From: Halictus rubicundus
Lineage: Eukaryota > Arthropoda > Insecta > Hymenoptera > Halictidae
Assembly: GCF_050948215.1 (NCBI RefSeq)
Contig: NW_027489066.1
Location: 61,071 to 125,070 of the forward strand
Direction of reading: 5' to 3'
Length of the DNA stretch: 64,000 nucleotides
Made by a program: the position numbers and the translations under genes. The stretch's first letter is position 1; the number at the start of each line of letters is the position of its first letter. Shown one piece after another: positions 14,105-29,095 of this stretch. Below the pieces are notes generated by a model. That model was not told the origin of the DNA. It worked only from the letters and a program-made list of their open reading frames with translations, and did no database searches.

Positions 14105-14786
14105 ATAGAGGATATAATAGGATTAAGGAAAGGATAGGATAGAGGATAGGATAGGGTAGAGGATAGGATAGGATAGAGTATACGATAGAGGATTGCATAT
14201 AATAGAGGATAGGATAGAGGATACGATAGAGGATTGGATATGATAGAGGATAGGATAGAGGATAGAATAGGATAGAGGATAGGATAGAGGATAGGATAGA
14301 GGATTGGATAAGATAGAGGATAGGATGGAGGATAGGATAGAGGAAAGGATAAGATAGAGGATAGGATAGAGGATAGGATAGAGGATAGGATAGAGGATAG
14401 GATAGGATAGAGGATAGGATAGGATAGAGGAAAGGATAGGATAGGATAGAGGATATAATAGGATTGAGGAAAGGATAGGATAGAGGATAGGATAGGGTAG
14501 AGGATAGGATAGGATAGAGTATACGATAGAGGATTGCATATAATAGAGGATAGGATAGAGGATACGATAGAGGATTGGATATGATAGAGGATAGGATAGA
14601 GGATAGAATAGGATAGAGGATAGGATAGAGGATAGGATAGAGGATTGGATAAGATAGAGGATAGGATGGAGGATAGGATAGAGGAAAGGATAAGATAGAG
14701 GATAGGATAGAGGATAGGATAGAGGATAGGATAGAGGATAGGATAGGATAGAGGATAGGATAGGATAGAGGAAAGGATAGGATAGA
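14105..14786 (+). repeat. Tandem duplication, 341 bp x 2
   Basis: Markers recur after 341 bp: module C at 14123 and 14464, and the rare module D form GATTGCATATAATAG (GCATATAAT at 14195 and 14536). Copy 1 has GATTAAGG where copy 2 has GATTGAGG. Both copies end in the same order: GATTGGATAAG, GGATGGAGG, AAAGGATAAG, then a short 12-mer run. I saw the CATATAATAG form only in this pair, which supports a local duplication. Confidence 0.8.
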
Positions 14787-17700
14787 GGATAGGATAGGTA
14801 ATTGGATAGGATAGAGGATAGGATAAGGTAGAGGATAGTATAGGATAGAGGATAGGATAGGATAGAGGATAGGATAGGATAGAGGATAGGATAGGAAAAA
14901 GGATAGGATAGGATAGGATAGAGGATAGGATAGGATAGAGGATAGGATAGGATAGAGGATAGAGTAGGATAGAGGATTGGATTGGATAGAGGATCGGATA
15001 GAGGACAGGATAGGATAGAGGATAGAGTAGGATAGAGGATTGGATTGGATAGAGGATCGGATAGAGGATAGGATAGGATAGAGGATACAATAGGATAGAG
15101 GATAGGATAGGATAGAGGGTAGGATAGGAAAGAGGATAGGATAGGATAGAGGATAGAATAGGATACAGGATAGGATAGGATAGAGGATAGGATAGGATAG
15201 AGGATAGGATAGGATAGAGGATAGGATAGGATGGGATAGAGGATAGGATAGGATAGAGGATATAATAGGATTGAGGAAAGGATAGGATAGAGGATAGGAT
15301 AGGGTAGAGGATAGGATAGGATTGAGTATACGATACAGGATTGGATATGATAGAGGATAGGATAGAGGATACGATAGAGGATTGGATATGATAGAGGAAA
15401 GGATAGAGGATAGGATGGAGGATAGGATAGAGGATAGGATAGAGGATTGGATAAGATAGAGGATAGGATAGAGGATAGGATAAGATAGAGGATAGGATAA
15501 GATAGAGGATAGGAAAGAGGATAGGATAGAGGATAGGATAGAGGATAGGATAGGATAGAGGATAGGATAGGATAGAGGAAAGGATAGGATAGAGGATAGG
15601 ATAGGTAATTGGATAGGATAGAGGATAGGATAAGGTAGAGGATAGTATAGGATAGAGGATAGGATAGGATAGAGGATAGGATAGGATAGAGGATAGGATA
15701 GGATACGATAGAGGATAGGATAGAGGATCGGATAGAGGATACGATAGGATAGAGGATAGGATAGGATAGAGGATAGAGTAGGGTAGAGGATAGGATAGGA
15801 TAGAGGATAGGATAGGATAGAGGATAGGATAGGATAGAGGATAGGATAGGATAGAGGATAGGATAGGATAGAGGATAGGATAGGATAGAGGATAGGATAG
15901 GATAGAGGATAGTATAGGATAGAGGATTGGATAGAATAGAGGATAGGATAGGATAGAGTATAGGATAAGGTAGAGGATAGGATAGGATAGAGGATAGGAT
16001 AGGATAGAGGATAGGATAGTATAGAGGAAAGGATAGGATAGAGGATAGGATAGGATAGAGGATATAATAGGATTGAGGAAAGGATAGGATAGAGGATAGG
16101 ATAGGGTAGAGGATAGGATAGGATTGAGTATACGATAGAGGATTGGATATGATAGAGGATAGGATAGAGGATACGATAGAGGATTGGATATGATAGAGGA
16201 TAGGATAGAGGATAGGATAGAGGATAGGATAGAGGATAGGATAGAGGATTGGATAGGATAGAGGATCGGATAGAGGATAGGATAGGATAGAGGATAGAGT
16301 AGGGTAGAGGATAGGATAGGATAGAGGATAGGATAGGATAGAGGATAGGATAGGATAGAGGATAGGATAGGATAGAGGATAGGATAGGATAGAGGATAGG
16401 ATAGGATAGAGGATAGTATAGGATAGAGGATTGGATAGAATAGAGGATAGGATAGGATAGAGTATAGGATAAGGTAGAGGATAGGATAGGATAGAGGATA
16501 GGATAGGATAGAGGATAGGATAGGATAGAGGATAGAGTAGGATAGAGGATAGGATAGGATAGAGGATAGGATTGGATAGAGGATCGGATAGAGGATAGGA
16601 TAGGATAGAGGATAGTATAGGATAGAGGATTGGATAGAATAGAGGATAGGATAGGATAGAGGATATAATAGGATTGAGGAAAGGATAGGATAGAGGATAG
16701 GATAGGATAGAGGATAGGATAGGATAGAGGATAGGTTAGGATAGAGGATAGGATATGATAGATAATAGGATAGGATAGAGGTTGGATAGGATAAAGGATA
16801 GGATAGGATAGAGGATAGGATAGGATACGATAGAGGATAGGATAGAGGATCGGATAGAGGATAGGATAGGATAGAGGATAGGATAGGATAGAGGATAGGA
16901 TAGGATAGAGGATAGAATAGGATAGAGGATAGGATAGGATAGAGGATAGGATAGGATAGAGGATAGGATAGGATAGAGGATAGGATAGGATAGAGGATAG
17001 GATAGGATAGATGATAGGATAGGATAGAGGATAGGATAGGATAGAGGATAGGATAGGATAGAGGATAGGATAGGATAGAGGATAGGATAGGATAGAGGAT
17101 AGTATAGGATAGAGGATAGGATAGGATAGAGGATAGGATAGGATAGAGGATAGAGTAGGATAGAGGATAGGATAGGATAGAGGATAGGATTGGATAGAGG
17201 ATCGGATAGAGGATCGGATAGAGGATAGGATAGAGGATAGGATAGAGGATAGGATAGAGGATAGGATAGAGGATAGGATTGGATAGAGGATAGGATAGAG
17301 GATAGGATAGAGGATAGGATAGAGGATAGGATAGAGAATAGAATAGAGGATAGGAAAGAGGATAGGATAGAGGATAGGATAGGATACAGGATAGGATAGG
17401 GTAGAGGATAGGATAGGATAGAGGAGAGGATAGGATAGAGGATAGGATAGGATAGAGGATAGGATAGGATAGAGGATAGGATAGGATAGAGGATAGGATA
17501 GGATAGAGGATAGGATAGAGGATAGGATAGGATAGAGGATAGGATAGGATAGAGGATATGATAGGTAATTGGATAGGATAGGATAGAGGATAGGATAGGT
17601 AATTGGATAGGATAGGTAATTGGATAGGATAGAGTATAGGATAAGGTAGAGGATAGGATAGGATAAAGGATAGTATAGGATAGAGGATAGGATAGGATAG

Positions 17701-17890
17701 AGGATCGGATAGAGGATAGGATACGATAGAGGATCGGATAGAGGATAGGATAGGATAGAGGATAGGATAGAGGATAGGATAGGATAGAGGATAGGATAGG
17801 ATAAAGGATAGTATAGGATAGAGGATAGGATAGGATAGAGGATAGGATAGGATAGAGGATAGGATAGGATAGAGGATAGGATTGGATAGA
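14787..17890 (+). repeat. Mixed satellite segment, 17-mer rich
   Basis: Mostly 17-mers with GTAATTGG, AAGGTAG and AGTATAGG variants. The AGAGTAGGGTAG block recurs 521 bp apart (15775 and 16296) and the following AGTATAGGATAAGG block 504 bp apart (15957 and 16461). The two offsets differ by exactly one 17-mer. Closely spaced GTAATTGG motifs lie near 17565-17620. A 12-mer run of about 170 bp lies near 17220-17390, broken by AGAATAGAATAGAGG. Confidence 0.65.
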
Positions 17891-20115
17891 GGATAGGATA
17901 GAGGATAGGATAGAGGATAGGATAGAGGATAGGATAGAGGATAGGATAGAGGATAGGATAGAGGATAGGATAGAGGATAGGATAGAGGATAGGATATGAT
18001 ACAGGATAGGATAGGATAGAGGACAGGATGGAATAGAGGATAGGATAGGATAGAGGATAGGATAGGGTAGAGGATAGGATAGGATAGAGGAGAGGATAGG
18101 ATGGGATAGAGGATCGGATAGGATAGAGGATATAATAGGATTGAGGAAAGGATAAGATAGAGGACAGGATAGGATAGAGGATAGGATAGGATAGAGTATA
18201 CGATAGAGGATTGGATATGATAGAGGATAGGATATAGCATACGATAGAGGATTGGATATGATAGAGGATAGGATAGAGGATTGGATATGATAGAGGATAG
18301 GATAGAGGATAGAATAGGATAGAGGATAGGATAGAGGATAGGATAGAGGATAGGATAGGATACAGGATAGGATAGGATAGAGTATACGATAGAGGATTGG
18401 ATATGATAGAGGATAGGATATAGGATACGATAGAGGATTGGATATGATAGAGGATAGGATAGAGGATAGAATAGGATAGAGGATAGGATAGAGGATAGGA
18501 TAGAGGATAGGATAGAGCATAGGATAGAGGATAGGATAGGATAGAGGATAGGATAGGATAGAGTATACGATAGAGGATTGGATATGATAGAGGATAGGAT
18601 AGAGGATAGAATAGGATAGAGGATAGGATAGAGGATAGGATAGAGGATAGGATAGAGGATATGATAGGATAGAGTATACGATAGAGGATTGGATATGATA
18701 GAGGATCGGATAGAGGATAGGATAGGATAGAGGATAGTATAGGATAGAGGATAGGATAGAATAGAGGATAGGATAGGATAAAGGATAGGATAGAATAGAG
18801 GATAGGATAGGATAGGATAGTGGATAGGATAGGATAAAGGATAGGATAGGTTACGATAGAGGATAGGATAGATGATAGGATAGGATAGAGGATCTGATAG
18901 ACGATAGGATAGGATAGAGGATAGGATAGAGGATAGGATAGAGGATAGGATAGGATACAGGATAGGATAGGGTAGAGGACAGGATGGTATAGAGGATAGG
19001 ATAGGATAGAGGATAGAATAGGATACAGGATAGGATAGGATAGAGGATAGGATAGGATAGAGGAGAGGATAGGATGGGATAGAGGATAGGATAGAGGATA
19101 GGATAGAGGATAGGATAGAGGATAGGATAGAGGATAGGATAGAGGATAGGATATGATACAGGATAGGATAGGATAGAGGACAGGATGGAATAGAGGATAG
19201 GATAGGATAGAGGATAGGATAGGGTAGAGGATAGGATAGGATAGAGGAGAGGATAGGATGGGATAGAGGATCGGATAGGATAGAGGATATAATAGGATTG
19301 AGGAAAGGATAAGATAGAGGACAGGATAGGATAGAGGATAGGATAGGATAGAGTATACGATAGAGGATTGGATATGATAGAGGATAGGATATAGCATACG
19401 ATAGAGGATTGGATATGATAGAGGATAGGATAGAGGATTGGATATGATAGAGGATAGGATAGAGGATAGAATAGGATAGAGGATAGGATAGAGGATAGGA
19501 TAGAGGATAGGATAGGATACAGGATAGGATAGGATAGAGTATACGATAGAGGATTGGATATGATAGAGGATAGGATATAGGATACGATAGAGGATTGGAT
19601 ATGATAGAGGATAGGATAGAGGATAGAATAGGATAGAGGATAGGATAGAGGATAGGATAGAGGATAGGATAGAGCATAGGATAGAGGATAGGATAGGATA
19701 GAGGATAGGATAGGATAGAGTATACGATAGAGGATTGGATATGATAGAGGATAGGATAGAGGATAGAATAGGATAGAGGATAGGATAGAGGATAGGATAG
19801 AGGATAGGATAGAGGATATGATAGGATAGAGTATACGATAGAGGATTGGATATGATAGAGGATCGGATAGAGGATAGGATAGGATAGAGGATAGTATAGG
19901 ATAGAGGATAGGATAGAATAGAGGATAGGATAGGATAAAGGATAGGATAGAATAGAGGATAGGATAGGATAGGATAGTGGATAGGATAGGATAAAGGATA
20001 GGATACGTTACGATAGAGGATAGGATAGATGATAGGATAGGATAGAGGATCTGATAGACGATAGGATAGGATAGAGGATAGGATAGAGGATAGGATAGAG
20101 GATAGGATAGGATAC
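17891..20115 (+). repeat. Tandem duplication, 1157 bp x 2
   Basis: The two copies (about 17891-19080 and 19081-20115) match at offset 1157. Shared rare variants include GGATGGAATAG (18026 and 19183), ATAGCATACG and AGAGCATAGG (CAT at 18518 and 19675). A single-base difference marks the second copy: GGTTACG near 18848 is CGTTACG near 20005. After about 20115 the second copy stops matching, so it is slightly shorter than the first. Confidence 0.85.
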
Positions 20116-21800
20116 AGGATAGGATAGAGGATAGGATAGGATACAGGATAGGATAGGGTAGAGGACAGGATGGTATAGAGGATAGGATAGGATAGAGGAT
20201 AGAATAGGATACAGGATAGGATAGGATAGAGGATAGGATAGGATAGAGGAGAGGATAGGATGGGATAGAGGATAGGATAGGATAGAGGATATAATAGGAT
20301 TGAGGAAAGGATAGGATAGAGGACAGGATAGGATAGAGGATAGGATAGGATAGAGTATACGATAGAGGATTGGATATGATAGAGGATAGGATAGAGGATA
20401 CGATAGAGGATTGGATATGATAGAGGATAGGATAGAGGATAGAATAGGATAGAGGATAGGATAGAGGATAGGATAGAGGATAGGATAGACGATAGGATAG
20501 AGGATAGGATAGGATAGAGGATAGGATAGGATAAAGGATAGGATAGAATAGAGGATAGGATAGGATAGGATAGTGGATAGCATAGGATAAAGGATAGGAT
20601 AGGATACGATAGAGGATAGGATAGATGATAGGATAGGATAGAGGATCTGATAGAGGATAGTATAGGATAGAGGATCGGATAGAGGATAGGATAGGATAGA
20701 GGATAGTATAGGATAGAGGATAGGATAGAATAGAGGATAGGATAGGATAAAGGATAGGATAGAATACAGGATAGGATAGGATAGGATAAAGGATAGGATA
20801 GGATAGGATAGTGGATAGGATAGGATAAAGGATAGGATAGGTTACGATAGAGGATAGGATAGATGATAGGATAGGATAGAGGATCTGATAGACGATAGGA
20901 TAGGATAGAGGATCTGATAGAGGATAGGATGGGATAGAGGATAGGATAGGATACAGGAAACGATAGGATAGAGGATAGGATAGGATAAAGGATAGGATAG
21001 AATAGAGGATAGGATAGGATAGGATAGTGGATAGGATAGTGGATAGGATAGGATAAAGGATAGGATAGGATACGATAGAGGATAGGATAGATGATAGGAT
21101 AGGATAGTGGATCTGATAGAGGATAGTATATGATAGAGGATCGGATAGAGGATAGGATAGGATAGAGGATAGTATAGGATAGAGGATAGGATAGAATAGA
21201 GGATAGGATAGGATAAAGGATAGGAAAGAATACAGGATAGGATAGGATAGGATAAAGGATAGGATAGGATACGATAGAGGATAGGATAGATGATAGGATA
21301 GGATAGAGGATCTGATAGAGGATCGGATAGAGGATAGGATGGGATTGAGGATAGGATAGGATACAGGAAAGGATAGGATAGAGGATAGGATAGGTAATTG
21401 GATAGGATAGAGGATAGGATAAGGTAGAGGATAGTATAGGATAGAGGATCGGATAGGATAGAGGACAGGATAGGATAGAGGATAGGATAGGATAGAGGAT
21501 AGAATAGGATAGAGGATAGGATAGGATAGAGGATAGGATAGAGGATAGGATAGAGGATAGGATAGACGATAGGATAGAGGATAGGATAGGATACAGGATA
21601 GGATAGGATAGAGGACAGGATGGTATAGAGGATAGGATAGGGTAGAGGATAGAATAGGATACAGGATAGGATAGGATAGAGGATAGGATAGGATAGGATA
21701 GAGGATAGGATAGAGGATATAATAGGATTGAGGAAAGGATAGGATAGAGGATAGGATAGGGTAGAGGATAGGATAGGATAGAGTATACGATAGAGGATTG
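20116..21800 (+). repeat. Mixed satellite segment
   Basis: Contains modules B, C and D, then module A twice (near 20837 and a diverged form near 21300), followed by short 12-mer runs carrying GACGATAGG variants. The last part, module B to C to D ending in GATTGCATATG, resembles the ends of the 3.6-kb units that follow. It may be the remains of an earlier copy. No other feature was seen. Confidence 0.6.
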
Positions 21801-24800
21801 CATATGATAGAGGATAGGATAGAGGATACGATAGAGGATTGGATATGATAGAGGATAGGAAAGAGGATAGGATAGGATAGAGGATAGAGTAGGATAGAGG
21901 ATAGGATAGGATAGAGGATAGGATTGGATAGAGGATCGGATAGAGGATAGGATAGGATAGAGGATAGTATAAGATAGAGGATAGGATAGAATAGAGGATA
22001 GGATAGGATAAAGGATAGGATAGAATAGAGGATAGGATACGATAGGATAGTGGATAGGATAGGATAAAGGATAGGATAGGTTACGATAGAGGATAGGATA
22101 GATGATAGGATAGGATAGAGGATCTGATAGACGATAGGATAGGATAGAGGATCGGATAGAGGATAGGATGGGATAGAGGATAGGATAGGATACAGGAAAC
22201 GATAGGATAGAGGATAGGATAGGTAATTGGATAGGATAGAGGATAGTATAGGATAGAGGATAGGATAGGATAGAGGATAGGATAGGATAAAGGATAGGAT
22301 AGGATAGAGGATAGGATAGGATAGAGGATAGGATTGGATAGAGGATAGGATAGAGGATAGGATAGAGGATAGGATAGAGGATAGGATAGAGGATAGGATA
22401 GAGGATAGGATAGGATACAGGATAGGATAGGATAGAGGACAGGATGGTATAGAGGATAGGATAGGATAGAGGATAGAATAGGATACAGGATAGGATAGGA
22501 TAGGATAGAGGAGAGGATAGGATAGGATAGAGGTTAGGATTGGATAGAGGATAGGATAGAGGATAAGATAGAGGATAGGATAGAATAGAGGATAGGATAG
22601 GATAGAGGATAGGATAGGATAGAGGATGGGATGGGATAGACGATAGGATAGGATAGAGGATAGGATAGGATAGATGATATAATAGGATTGAGAAAAGGAT
22701 AGGATAGAGAATAGGATAGGATAGAGGATAGGATAGGAAAGAGGATAGGATAGGATAGAGGATAGGATAGGATACAGGATAGGATAGGGTAGAGGATAGG
22801 ATAGGATAGAGGAGTGGATAGGATGGGATAGAGGATAGGATAGGATAGAGGATATAATAGGATTGAGGAAAGGATAGGATAGAGGACAGGATAGGATAGA
22901 GGATAGGATAGGATAGAGTATACGATAGAGGATTGGATATGATAGAGGATAGGATATAGGATACGATAGAGGATTGGATATGATAGAGGATAGGATAGAG
23001 GATAGAATAGGATAGAGGATAGGATAGAGGATAGGATAGAGGATAGGATAGAGTATACGATAGAGGATTGGATATGATAGAGGATAGGATAGAGGATAGA
23101 ATAGGATAGAGGATTGGATAGAGGATAGGATAGAGGATAGGATAGAGGATAGGATACAGGATAGGATAGAGGATAGGATAGGATAGAGGATAGGATAGGA
23201 TAAAGGATAGGATAGAATAGAGGATAGGATAGGATAGGATAGTGGATAGGATAGGATAAAGGATAGGATAGGATACGATAGAGGATAGGATAGATGATAG
23301 GATAGGATAGAGGATCTGATAGAGGATAGGATACGATAGAGGATCGGATAGAGGATAGGATAGGATAGAGGATAGGATAAGGTAGAGGATAGGATAGGAT
23401 AAAGGATAGGATAGGATAGAGGATAGGATTGGATAGAGGATCGGATAGAGGATAGGATACGATAGAGGATCGGATAGAGGATAGGATAGGATAGAGGATA
23501 GGATAGAGGATAGGATAGGATAGAGGATAGGATAGGATAAAGGATAGTATAGGATAGAGGATAGGATAGGATAGAGGATAGGATAGGATAGAGGATAGGA
23601 TAGGATAGAGGATAGGATTGGATAGAGGATAGGATAGAGGATAGGATAGAGGATAGGATAGAGGATAGGATAGAGGATAGGATAGAGGATAGGATAGAGG
23701 ATAGGATAGAGGATAGGATATGATACAGGATAGGATAGGATAGAGGACAGGATGGAATAGAGGATAGGATAGGATAGAGGATAGGATAGGGTAGAGGATA
23801 GGATAGAGTATACGATAGAGGATTGGATATGATAGAGGATAGGATAGAGGATACGATAGAGGATTGGATATGATAGAGGATAGGATAGAGGATAGAATAG
23901 GATAGAGGATAGGATAGAGGATAGGATAGAGGATAGGATAGACGATAGGATAGAGGATAGGATAGGATAGAGGATAGGATAGGTTAAAGGATAGGATAGA
24001 ATAGAGGATAGGATAGGATAGGATAGTGGATAGCATAGGATAAAGGATAGGATAGGATACGATAGAGGATAGGATAGATGATAGGATAGGATAGAGGATA
24101 GGATAGGATACAGGAAAGGATAGGATAGAGGATAGGATAGGTAATTGGATAGGATAGAGGATAGGATAAGGTAGAGGATAGTATAGGATAGAGGATCGGA
24201 TAGGATAGAGGACAGGATAGGATAGAGGATAGGATAGGATAGAGGATAGAATAGGATAGAGGATAGGATAGGATAGAGGATAGGATAGAGGATAGGATAG
24301 AGGATAGGATAGAGGATAGGATAGAGGATAGGATAGGATACAGGATAGGATAGGATAGAGGACAGGATGGTATAGAGGATAGGATAGGATAGAGGATAGA
24401 ATAGGATACAGGATAGGATAGGATAGAGGATAGGATAGGATAGGATAGAGGATAGGATAGAGGATATAATAGGATTGAGGAAAGGATAGGATAGAGGATA
24501 GGATAGGGTAGAGGATAGGATAGGATAGAGTATACGATAGAGGATTGCATATGATAGAGGATAGGATAGAGGATACGATAGAGGATTGGATATGATAGAG
24601 GATAGGATAGAGGATAGGATAGGATAGAGGATAGAGTAGGATAGAGGATAGGATAGGATAGAGGATAGGATAGGATAGGATAGTGGATAGGATAGGATAA
24701 AGGATAGGATAGGATACAATAGAGGATAGGATAGATGATAGGATAGGATAGAGGATCTGATAGAGGATCGGATAGAGGATAGGATAGGATAGAGGATAGT

Positions 24801-25468
24801 ATAGGATAGAGGATAGGATAGAATAGAGGATAGGATAGGATAAAGGATAGGAAAGAATACAGGATAGGATAGGATAGGATAAAGGATAGGATAGGATACG
24901 ATAGAGGATAGGATAGATGATAGGATAGGATAGAGGATCTGATAGAGGATCGGATAGAGGATAGGATGGGATTGAGGATAGGATAGGATACAGGAAAGGA
25001 TAGGATAGAGAATAGGATAGGTAATTGGATAGGATAGAGGATAGGATAAGGTAGAGGATAGTATAGGATAGAGGATCGGATAGGATAGAGGACAGGATAG
25101 GATAGAGGATAGGATAGGATAGAGGATAGAATAGGATAGAGGATAGGATAGGATAGAGGATAGGATAGAGGATAGGATAGAGGATAGGATAGACGATAGG
25201 ATAGAGGATAGGATAGGATACAGGATAGGATAGGATAGAGGACAGGATGGTATAGAGGATAGGATAGGGTAGAGGATAGAATAGGATACAGGATAGGATA
25301 GGATAGAGGATAGGATAGGATAGGATAGAGGATAGGATAGAGGATATAATAGGATTGAGGAAAGGATAGGATAGAGGATAGGATAGGGTAGAGGATAGGA
25401 TAGGATAGAGTATACGATAGAGGATTGCATATGATAGAGGATAGGATAGAGGATACGATAGAGGATTG
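21801..25468 (+). repeat. Higher-order repeat of about 3.65 kb, copy 1 (3668 bp)
   Basis: Begins at CATATG in a module D variant and runs to the same point in the next copy. Markers repeat at exactly 3668 bp: GGTTAGG (TTA at 22534 and 26202), CATATG (24548 and 28216; 25428 and 29096). Spurious minus-strand open frames inside it are identical between copies over 500 codons. Copy 1 is 41 bp longer than copy 2 because its last module D (12 + 17 + 12 bp) is present twice, at 25428 and 25469. Confidence 0.9.
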
Positions 25469-28400
25469 CATATGATAGAGGATAGGATAGAGGATACGAT
25501 AGAGGATTGGATATGATAGAGGATAGGAAAGAGGATAGGATAGGATAGAGGATAGAGTAGGATAGAGGATAGGATAGGATAGAGGATAGGATTGGATAGA
25601 GGATCGGATAGAGGATAGGATAGGATAGAGGATAGTATAAGATAGAGGATAGGATAGAATAGAGGATAGGATAGGATAAAGGATAGGATAGAATAGAGGA
25701 TAGGATACGATAGGATAGTGGATAGGATAGGATAAAGGATAGGATAGGTTACGATAGAGGATAGGATAGATGATAGGATAGGATAGAGGATCTGATAGAC
25801 GATAGGATAGGATAGAGGATCGGATAGAGGATAGGATGGGATAGAGGATAGGATAGGATACAGGAAACGATAGGATAGAGGATAGGATAGGTAATTGGAT
25901 AGGATAGAGGATAGTATAGGATAGAGGATAGGATAGGATAGAGGATAGGATAGGATAAAGGATAGGATAGGATAGAGGATAGGATAGGATAGAGGATAGG
26001 ATTGGATAGAGGATAGGATAGAGGATAGGATAGAGGATAGGATAGAGGATAGGATAGAGGATAGGATAGAGGATAGGATAGGATACAGGATAGGATAGGA
26101 TAGAGGACAGGATGGTATAGAGGATAGGATAGGATAGAGGATAGAATAGGATACAGGATAGGATAGGATAGGATAGAGGAGAGGATAGGATAGGATAGAG
26201 GTTAGGATTGGATAGAGGATAGGATAGAGGATAAGATAGAGGATAGGATAGAATAGAGGATAGGATAGGATAGAGGATAGGATAGGATAGAGGATGGGAT
26301 GGGATAGACGATAGGATAGGATAGAGGATAGGATAGGATAGATGATATAATAGGATTGAGAAAAGGATAGGATAGAGAATAGGATAGGATAGAGGATAGG
26401 ATAGGAAAGAGGATAGGATAGGATAGAGGATAGGATAGGATACAGGATAGGATAGGGTAGAGGATAGGATAGGATAGAGGAGTGGATAGGATGGGATAGA
26501 GGATAGGATAGGATAGAGGATATAATAGGATTGAGGAAAGGATAGGATAGAGGACAGGATAGGATAGAGGATAGGATAGGATAGAGTATACGATAGAGGA
26601 TTGGATATGATAGAGGATAGGATATAGGATACGATAGAGGATTGGATATGATAGAGGATAGGATAGAGGATAGAATAGGATAGAGGATAGGATAGAGGAT
26701 AGGATAGAGGATAGGATAGAGTATACGATAGAGGATTGGATATGATAGAGGATAGGATAGAGGATAGAATAGGATAGAGGATTGGATAGAGGATAGGATA
26801 GAGGATAGGATAGAGGATAGGATACAGGATAGGATAGAGGATAGGATAGGATAGAGGATAGGATAGGATAAAGGATAGGATAGAATAGAGGATAGGATAG
26901 GATAGGATAGTGGATAGGATAGGATAAAGGATAGGATAGGATACGATAGAGGATAGGATAGATGATAGGATAGGATAGAGGATCTGATAGAGGATAGGAT
27001 ACGATAGAGGATCGGATAGAGGATAGGATAGGATAGAGGATAGGATAAGGTAGAGGATAGGATAGGATAAAGGATAGGATAGGATAGAGGATAGGATTGG
27101 ATAGAGGATCGGATAGAGGATAGGATACGATAGAGGATCGGATAGAGGATAGGATAGGATAGAGGATAGGATAGAGGATAGGATAGGATAGAGGATAGGA
27201 TAGGATAAAGGATAGTATAGGATAGAGGATAGGATAGGATAGAGGATAGGATAGGATAGAGGATAGGATAGGATAGAGGATAGGATTGGATAGAGGATAG
27301 GATAGAGGATAGGATAGAGGATAGGATAGAGGATAGGATAGAGGATAGGATAGAGGATAGGATAGAGGATAGGATAGAGGATAGGATATGATACAGGATA
27401 GGATAGGATAGAGGACAGGATGGAATAGAGGATAGGATAGGATAGAGGATAGGATAGGGTAGAGGATAGGATAGAGTATACGATAGAGGATTGGATATGA
27501 TAGAGGATAGGATAGAGGATACGATAGAGGATTGGATATGATAGAGGATAGGATAGAGGATAGAATAGGATAGAGGATAGGATAGAGGATAGGATAGAGG
27601 ATAGGATAGACGATAGGATAGAGGATAGGATAGGATAGAGGATAGGATAGGTTAAAGGATAGGATAGAATAGAGGATAGGATAGGATAGGATAGTGGATA
27701 GCATAGGATAAAGGATAGGATAGGATACGATAGAGGATAGGATAGATGATAGGATAGGATAGAGGATAGGATAGGATACAGGAAAGGATAGGATAGAGGA
27801 TAGGATAGGTAATTGGATAGGATAGAGGATAGGATAAGGTAGAGGATAGTATAGGATAGAGGATCGGATAGGATAGAGGACAGGATAGGATAGAGGATAG
27901 GATAGGATAGAGGATAGAATAGGATAGAGGATAGGATAGGATAGAGGATAGGATAGAGGATAGGATAGAGGATAGGATAGAGGATAGGATAGAGGATAGG
28001 ATAGGATACAGGATAGGATAGGATAGAGGACAGGATGGTATAGAGGATAGGATAGGATAGAGGATAGAATAGGATACAGGATAGGATAGGATAGAGGATA
28101 GGATAGGATAGGATAGAGGATAGGATAGAGGATATAATAGGATTGAGGAAAGGATAGGATAGAGGATAGGATAGGGTAGAGGATAGGATAGGATAGAGTA
28201 TACGATAGAGGATTGCATATGATAGAGGATAGGATAGAGGATACGATAGAGGATTGGATATGATAGAGGATAGGATAGAGGATAGGATAGGATAGAGGAT
28301 AGAGTAGGATAGAGGATAGGATAGGATAGAGGATAGGATAGGATAGGATAGTGGATAGGATAGGATAAAGGATAGGATAGGATACGATAGAGGATAGGAT

Positions 28401-29095
28401 AGATGATAGGATAGGATAGAGGATCTGATAGAGGATCGGATAGAGGATAGGATAGGATAGAGGATAGTATAGGATAGAGGATAGGATAGAATAGAGGATA
28501 GGATAGGATAAAGGATAGGAAAGAATACAGGATAGGATAGGATAGGATAAAGGATAGGATAGGATACGATAGAGGATAGGATAGATGATAGGATAGGATA
28601 GAGGATCTGATAGAGGATCGGATAGAGGATAGGATGGGATTGAGGATAGGATAGGATACAGGAAAGGATAGGATAGAGGATAGGATAGGTAATTGGATAG
28701 GATAGAGGATAGGATAAGGTAGAGGATAGTATAGGATAGAGGATCGGATAGGATAGAGGACAGGATAGGATAGAGGATAGGATAGGATAGAGGATAGAAT
28801 AGGATAGAGGATAGGATAGGATAGAGGATAGGATAGAGGATAGGATAGAGGATAGGATAGACGATAGGATAGAGGATAGGATAGGATACAGGATAGGATA
28901 GGATAGAGGACAGGATGGTATAGAGGATAGGATAGGGTAGAGGATAGAATAGGATACAGGATAGGATAGGATAGAGGATAGGATAGGATAGGATAGAGGA
29001 TAGGATAGAGGATATAATAGGATTGAGGAAAGGATAGGATAGAGGATAGGATAGGGTAGAGGATAGGATAGGATAGAGTATACGATAGAGGATTG
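25469..29095 (+). repeat. Higher-order repeat of about 3.65 kb, copy 2 (3627 bp)
   Basis: Direct tandem copy of 21801-25468. I saw no substitution in the parts I compared, including the identical 500-codon frame at 26202-27704 versus 22534-24036. It lacks the extra 41-bp module D at its end. Such identity over kilobases of satellite implies very recent duplication, or else an assembly that has copied one sequence twice. Confidence 0.9.

Noticed and set aside
8164..19677. Possible silk-, collagen- or ice-nucleation-like repeat protein
   Set aside because: The peptide period simply mirrors the 12- and 17-bp DNA units. There is no signal peptide, no non-repeat terminal domain, no intron signal and no bias towards conserving protein over DNA.
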